Translations under genes and position numbers: made by a program
Assembly (NCBI GenBank): GCA_009923795.1
Contig: RFSU01000024.1
Coordinates: forward strand, 1 to 17,190
Direction of reading: 5' to 3'
Length of the DNA: 17,190 bases
Source of the DNA: Sphingomonadaceae bacterium
GTDB taxonomy: Bacteria > Pseudomonadota > Alphaproteobacteria > Sphingomonadales > Sphingomonadaceae
Shown: positions 16,396-17,190 of the stretch, piece by piece
Layout: each line of letters starts with the position of its first letter
Position numbering within the stretch: position 1 is the stretch's first letter
The notes under the pieces: generated by a model
What the model was told of the DNA's origin: nothing
The model's input: only the letters and a program-made list of their open reading frames with translations
Databases searched by the model: none

Positions 16396-16423
16396 GGTGT
16401 TTGATCTAAAGTAGAAAAACACC
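16396..16423. repeat. inverted repeat GGTGTTT/AAACACC abutting the tRNA fragment
   Basis: The arms GGTGTTT (16396-16402) and AAACACC (16417-16423) are perfect and end exactly where the tRNA-fMet identity begins. Such dyads at the junction are consistent with an integrase core-binding site at the element end, but no crossover has been shown. Confidence 0.45.
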
Positions 16424-16469
16424 GCTCATAACCTGAAGGTCGTAGGTTCAAATCCTACTCCCGCAACCA
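16424..16469 (+). mobile_element. element-end attachment scar: 3' part of initiator tRNA-fMet
   Basis: The 46 bases run from the anticodon loop (CTCATAA, anticodon CAT at 16427-16429) through the 3' anticodon stem (CCTGA), variable loop, a perfect T arm (GTAGG-TTCAAAT-CCTAC, 16442-16458), acceptor strand TCCCGCA and encoded ACCA. The A before ACCA and the overall sequence fit an initiator tRNA. The 5' half is missing: upstream bases ACACC cannot pair with CCTGA, so this is not a working tRNA. Tyrosine integrases regenerate an intact tRNA at one end and leave such a 3' copy at the other. Given the strand, the element should lie to the left, with the intact tRNA-fMet beyond the window's left edge. 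Confidence 0.82.
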
Positions 16470-16509
16470 ACAAAAACCCGGAAATCTGCGGTCTTACACA
16501 CTTCTCAAG

Positions 16510-16532
16510 AAGCTCCCTTCGGGGAGCTTTTT
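16510..16532 (+). terminator. UUCG-hairpin Rho-independent terminator downstream of the tRNA fragment
   Basis: AAGCTCCC (16510-16517) and GGGAGCTT (16522-16529) form a perfect 8-bp stem closed by a C(TTCG)G tetraloop, followed by T-rich sequence including a second T run at 16536-16540. Its position 41 bp after the tRNA CCA suggests it was the native terminator of the tRNA-fMet gene. Confidence 0.85.
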
Positions 16533-16540
16533 GCGTTTTT

Positions 16541-16651
16541 GGGCCGCTGTAAGCACTGTGGAAGCAAGAGGGGGCTGGCTGCGTCGCATGATGGTGCAGG
16601 GTTGCCCGTGTCAGCACTACGCTCTGCTGCGGTCTTTCAGGGTATCTTCGG
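16541..16651. other. gap before the umuC-like gene, no feature seen
   Basis: Between the hairpin terminator and the stop of the UmuC-like gene I see no gene or clear signal. Together with the attachment scar and the region 16138-16395 this makes about 520 bp without a coding gene. Confidence 0.5.
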
Positions 16652-17190
16652 CTAACCCATTCTCACTGACGGCAGGTCATTCCAGCGCGTGGTGTAGCTA
16701 GGGGACAGGTTCTCCTGCCTCATGCGCCACTCGGCATTCTTTCCAGCCAGGCCCAGGCGGGCTTTGCCTCGGCCGAACCGGGCATTGATCTGGTCTATCG
16801 CTTCTATGAGCCCATCGGGCTGTTCGATTGCATCAAACAGCGTCGTCGGCACTATACTCGGCGCAGTTAGGTCGAGCAGGAGTACCCCGGCCTTGCGCCA
16901 GCCATAACCATCCCGCCAGATCCTCTCGAAGATCCGAAGGACCGCATCGGTAATTTCGCGGGTGTCGCAGGTCGGGCGCTGGAACGTGGCCGAGCTGGAT
17001 ACTGATTTCTGCGGGGCGTTCTGATCGAACGGGTCGGTGCGAATGAACAATTGAGCCGCTCCAGCGCCCTGGCCAGCATGACGTACCTTCTCCGCAACCC
17101 GCTCGGCAAAGCTCATGACGGCATCGTGGACCTGTGCCTTGTCGCGGATCGTTTCCCCGAAGGTGCGTGAGCAACAGGTGGTTTGCCTGG
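16652..17190 (-). CDS. umuC: Y-family DNA polymerase V UmuC subunit, C-terminal part (5' end outside window)
   Basis: The frame is open from the right edge to TAG at 16654-16652, giving about 178 residues. It begins in the little-finger region (CCSRTFGETI, then DAVMSFAERVAEKVR) and ends with the DUF4113-type tail of UmuC proteins: YGWRKAGVLLLDL, the FGRGKARLG segment, and LSPSYTTRWNDLP close to the C-terminus. The catalytic palm lies outside. UmuC with UmuD' makes the SOS-induced translesion polymerase; a stand-alone or RulB-like homologue is also possible. ATG 17116 is not the start because homology continues upstream. The gene lies beyond the attachment scar, so it is probably native chromosome on that side. 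Confidence 0.88.
   Translation of the reverse strand, partial: RQTTCCSRTFGETIRDKAQVHDAVMSFAERVAEKVRHAGQGAGAAQLFIRTDPFDQNAPQKSVSSSATFQRPTCDTREITDAVLRIFERIWRDGYGWRKAGVLLLDLTAPSIVPTTLFDAIEQPDGLIEAIDQINARFGRGKARLGLAGKNAEWRMRQENLSPSYTTRWNDLPSVRMG

Noticed and set aside
16380..16469. Complete tRNA-Met gene
   Set aside because: Only the anticodon loop and 3' half are present. Upstream bases cannot form the anticodon, D or acceptor stems, so it is a scar rather than a gene.
16426..16617. Minus-strand frame ending in GVGFEPTTFRL
   Set aside because: This is the well-known false protein made by reading the 3' end of a tRNA in antisense; here it covers the tRNA-fMet fragment and the hairpin terminator.

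Overview
The window looks like chromosomal DNA of an alphaproteobacterium, most likely a sphingomonad (Sphingomonadales). The evidence is a large TonB-dependent receptor with a plug typical of that group, a lipid/aromatic catabolic cluster with a DUF1330 protein, a moderately high GC content, and an initiator-tRNA 3' segment of alphaproteobacterial type. The species assignment is inference; no database search was possible.

Layout. (1) 1-679, plus strand: the 3' end of an MFS transporter gene translationally overlapped with a small VOC-fold protein. (2) 663-6989, minus strand: a tight five-gene operon. In transcription order it is thiolase, FadJ-type hydratase/dehydrogenase, acyl-CoA dehydrogenase, HSL-type esterase and MaoC/hydratase-2 protein. 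Genes are 26 and 15 bp apart, then overlap by 4 bp twice. (3) 7115-7753, plus strand: a divergent TetR-family regulator; a perfect inverted repeat GTTGCA-N4-TGCAAC sits between it and the operon. (4) 7831-12871, plus strand: a DUF1330 protein, an Old Yellow Enzyme/2,4-dienoyl-CoA reductase-like flavoprotein with an unusual active site, and a TonB-dependent receptor ending in a strong hairpin terminator. (5) 13084-16469: a decayed mobile-element end. It holds a deleted integrase remnant, a LysR-type regulator whose normal start codon appears mutated to ATC, a frameshifted tyrosine integrase, a DUF3489 protein, and a 46-bp copy of the 3' end of initiator tRNA-fMet. (6) 16510-17190: a UUCG hairpin terminator and the 3' end of a umuC-like Y-family polymerase gene, probably the native chromosome beyond the element.

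How the genes may work together (inference). A TonB receptor and an MFS transporter would bring in a hydrophobic or acidic substrate. The esterase and the flavoprotein would release or reduce it. The acyl-CoA dehydrogenase, two kinds of enoyl-CoA hydratase, the dehydrogenase and the thiolase would shorten it by beta-oxidation under TetR control. No acyl-CoA ligase and no ring-cleavage enzyme is visible, so the substrate cannot be named.

The most notable points are the tRNA-fMet attachment scar with two related integrase copies in different stages of decay, which suggests the catabolic cluster may lie within or beside an integrated island; the LysR gene with an ATC codon at the start position; and the flavoprotein lacking canonical active-site and iron-sulfur residues. 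I found no CRISPR array, no complete RNA gene and no recognisable insertion sequence.
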